Assembly (NCBI GenBank): GCA_035260725.1 | Contig: DATFUR010000012.1 | Coordinates: forward strand, 1-8,092 | Reading direction: 5' to 3' | Length of the DNA: 8,092 bases | From: DASRFS01 sp035260725 | GTDB lineage: Bacteria > Patescibacteriota > Microgenomatia > Levybacterales > UBA12049 | Shown here: positions 6,613 through 8,092 of the stretch, piece after piece | Numbering within the stretch: position 1 is the stretch's first letter | How the letters are laid out: every line of letters begins with the position of its first letter | The notes under the pieces: generated by a model | The model's database searches: none | Told to the model about the DNA's origin: nothing | The model's input: the letters and a program-made list of their open reading frames with translations, nothing else | Translations under genes and position numbers: made by a program

Positions 6613-7940
6613 GGAGAAGTTTTTGAAAGACGAGATATCCCCAAAAGATCATTAGCCATTTTATTTTTCGAAACCAAGCCCTCTATTTTGCTAACCCCGT
6701 GCATTACAGTTGTGTGATCCCGTCCTCCAAAGAAGTCCCCGATTTGCGAATAAGTAAGACCCAGGTCTTTCTTAAGAAGATACATTGCAACCTGTCTTGG
6801 ACGCACCAAAAAGGCGTCTCTCTTGGCACTTTTTATTTGCGAGGGTCTAATGTTATAAAAAGAGCAAACGTTTTTTATAATTTCGTCGGGGCCAAAGGGA
6901 CGAGGCCTTTCACTTTTATTTTCGACAGCTTTTTTAATTAATTCAACAGTTAAGTCTTCTCCTAACGCCTCGGCTTGGGTAATAATTCTTAAAAGCGCTC
7001 CCTCAAGGGCCCTGGTATCTTTTATGTCTTGGGCAATTGTTTTCGCGCCGTCAATTGGGAGGACAATTCCAAGCTTTCTTGCTTTGATAAGAAGAATTGC
7101 GGTTCGGAGTTCAAAGTCAGGAGACTCAATGTCTACTGTTAATCCTCCGGAAAATCTTGAGACCAATCTTTTTTCCACCCCTTTAAGTTCCGAAACGTGT
7201 CTGTCGGAAGAAAGAACGACTTGAGCAGAATTATCGACCAAGATATTAAAAGTATGGAAAAGTTCTTCCTGAACTTTTTCTTTACCCGCCAAAAACTGCA
7301 CATCGTCTATTAAGAGAATGTCTAGGTTTCTAAACTTTTTTTTCATCATAGAGGTGGCGTTATTTCTAATTGCCTCAACAACTTCGTTTGTAAATTCTTC
7401 GGAGGTTATATAAAGAATTTTTTTGTTTGGATTTTTAGAATAGACATCGTTTGCAATCGCCTGCATAAGATGCGTTTTGCCTACCCCTACAGGCCCATGA
7501 ATAAAAAGAGGATTATAGAAAGAGCCTATCTTCTTGGCAACCGAAGAACAGGAAACAAACGCCAGCTGATTGCTTGAGGAAACTGCCATGTTTTCAAAAG
7601 TAAAATCCGGCCTGACTCTTGGCAAGTGTCCGATCACAATTTTTCCGGCCTCTTGTTGATTAAAGAGGGGCCCCGCATTTTCCATTCGAGTTTTTGTTAT
7701 TGGAGTTTTTGGAATAAAAACAATTCTCGTGTCTATGCCCGTTTGCTTGTCCAAAGCCTTTTTAATAATCTGATAAAACCTTCTTTGTAAGAGGTCAATC
7801 ACCATCATTGACGGAGCAGACACCGTAGCAATATCCTCTTCCACAGAAAGAAGAGAAGTTTGTTTAAAAAGTGTTAAAAAGACGGCTTTGGAGACCTCAA
7901 CTTCTACTTCACCCAAGGCCCTATCCCATAGATCCTGCAT
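6600..7940 (-). CDS. dnaA: Chromosomal replication initiator protein DnaA
   Basis: 446 aa, normal length. DnaA binds DnaA boxes at oriC, oligomerises with ATP, melts the duplex and loads the helicase. Domain I (about 1-80) begins MQDLWDRAL; domain II is a short linker (about 81-110); domain III (from PDFTFENM at 111) is the AAA+ core with Walker A GPVGVGKT at 149-156, Walker B ILLIDD at 208-213, sensor 1 SSDR at 244-247, the box VII arginine finger in RLVSRFSGGL at 258-267 (R262), and sensor 2 TRALEGALLRI at 309-319 (R318). Domain IV (about 350-446) is the helix-turn-helix DNA-binding domain with PRQVAMYLLK and the signature GGRDHTTVMHGV at 405-416. All catalytic and DNA-binding elements are intact. 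The ATG at 7940 gives the expected N-terminus; no Shine-Dalgarno precedes it. It is followed on the same strand by dnaN. Upstream it faces a divergent gene across 134 bp. Confidence -1.
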   Translation of the reverse strand: MQDLWDRALGEVEVEVSKAVFLTLFKQTSLLSVEEDIATVSAPSMMVIDLLQRRFYQIIKKALDKQTGIDTRIVFIPKTPITKTRMENAGPLFNQQEAGKIVIGHLPRVRPDFTFENMAVSSSNQLAFVSCSSVAKKIGSFYNPLFIHGPVGVGKTHLMQAIANDVYSKNPNKKILYITSEEFTNEVVEAIRNNATSMMKKKFRNLDILLIDDVQFLAGKEKVQEELFHTFNILVDNSAQVVLSSDRHVSELKGVEKRLVSRFSGGLTVDIESPDFELRTAILLIKARKLGIVLPIDGAKTIAQDIKDTRALEGALLRIITQAEALGEDLTVELIKKAVENKSERPRPFGPDEIIKNVCSFYNIRPSQIKSAKRDAFLVRPRQVAMYLLKKDLGLTYSQIGDFFGGRDHTTVMHGVSKIEGLVSKNKMANDLLGISRLSKTSPVDY

Positions 7941-7954
7941 AAGTGGTAAAGGAG

Positions 7955-7983
7955 AGTTTAGTTACAACACCTCTTTTTCGCAA
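7955..7983 (-). promoter_or_regulatory. Candidate dnaA promoter
   Basis: On the minus strand TTGCGA (7983-7978, 4/6) is followed after 17 nt by TAAACT (7960-7955, 4/6). It predicts a very short leader of about 8 nt before the ATG at 7940. Spacing is ideal but both hexamers are weak. Confidence -1.
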
Positions 7984-8038
7984 GATAGCAAAAATGGATA
8001 AAACTATATCTTTTTTGAAAATTCATTTTTTCTAAACC

Positions 8039-8068
8039 TGGACTAAATTATTCTAATTATGTTATACT
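8039..8068 (+). promoter_or_regulatory. Predicted promoter of the right-edge gene, positioned for a leaderless mRNA
   Basis: TGGACT (8039-8044, 4/6) is followed after 18 nt by TATACT (8063-8068, 5/6). The -10 box ends 6 nt before the ATG at 8075, so transcription would start on the A of the start codon. No Shine-Dalgarno could fit between. Confidence -1.
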
Positions 8069-8074
8069 TTGCCA

Positions 8075-8092
8075 ATGGAAAAATTCATAAAG
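8075..8092 (+). CDS. Start of an unidentified gene, cut by window end
   Basis: Only six codons are visible (MEKFIK). The call rests on the ATG directly downstream of a good -10 box and on its divergent placement from dnaA. In many bacteria the gene divergent from dnaA is rpmH (ribosomal protein L34), but these residues do not look like an L34 N-terminus, so no function is proposed. Confidence -1.

Larger units (their letters stand above)
7941..8074. other. AT-rich divergent region upstream of dnaA; possible part of the origin
   Basis: The 134 bp between dnaA and the divergent gene is strongly AT-rich, especially from about 8000 to 8070. One DnaA-box-like 9-mer, TTATCCATT (minus, 8001-7993, 7/9), lies beside this stretch. 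Such an arrangement (box next to an AT-rich segment) fits either a DNA-unwinding element or DnaA autoregulation. One imperfect box is weak support. Confidence -1.

Overview
The window looks like a chromosomal segment of a Candidate Phyla Radiation (Patescibacteria) bacterium, most likely Microgenomates-like. I base this on AT-rich DNA, short intergenic gaps, a near absence of Shine-Dalgarno sequences, the standard genetic code (TGA is used as a stop at 4798-4800) and a PrgI-VirB4 gene pair of the kind common in these genomes. The taxonomic call is inference; no rRNA is present.

Layout. At the left edge (1-249, minus) is the N-terminal part of a membrane protein with an HELSH zinc-protease motif, cut by the window. 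A 223 bp divergent intergenic region (250-472) follows, with a predicted promoter for each direction. A four-gene plus-strand operon occupies 473-5378: a PrgI-family membrane protein with a long coiled coil and a C-terminal Ig/carboxypeptidase-regulatory-like domain, a full-length VirB4-type ATPase, a membrane-anchored zincin with an HETGH motif, and a small membrane-anchored protein with a possible BamE-like fold. This operon converges on, and overlaps by 26 bp, the minus-strand pair dnaA (6600-7940) and dnaN (5353-6474). The 125 bp between dnaA and dnaN, plus the 3' end of dnaA, carries several DnaA-box-like 9-mers. The 134 bp region upstream of dnaA (7941-8074) is AT-rich and divergent; at its right end a plus-strand gene begins at 8075 and is cut after six codons.

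How the genes work together. DnaA and DnaN are the replication initiator and the sliding clamp, in the classical bacterial order, so the window probably lies at or next to the chromosomal origin. PrgI plus VirB4 form the inner-membrane channel/ATPase core of a type IV secretion-like apparatus. The downstream zincin and BamE-like protein have N-terminal membrane anchors and predicted extracytoplasmic domains, so they are candidates for envelope-side accessories of that machine. No VirB6, VirB8, VirB10, VirD4 or relaxase gene lies in the window, so conjugation cannot be claimed.

The most interesting points are the zincin coupled to the PrgI-VirB4 cassette, the composite PrgI protein, and predicted promoters whose -10 boxes sit exactly 6 nt before start codons, which predicts leaderless mRNAs.
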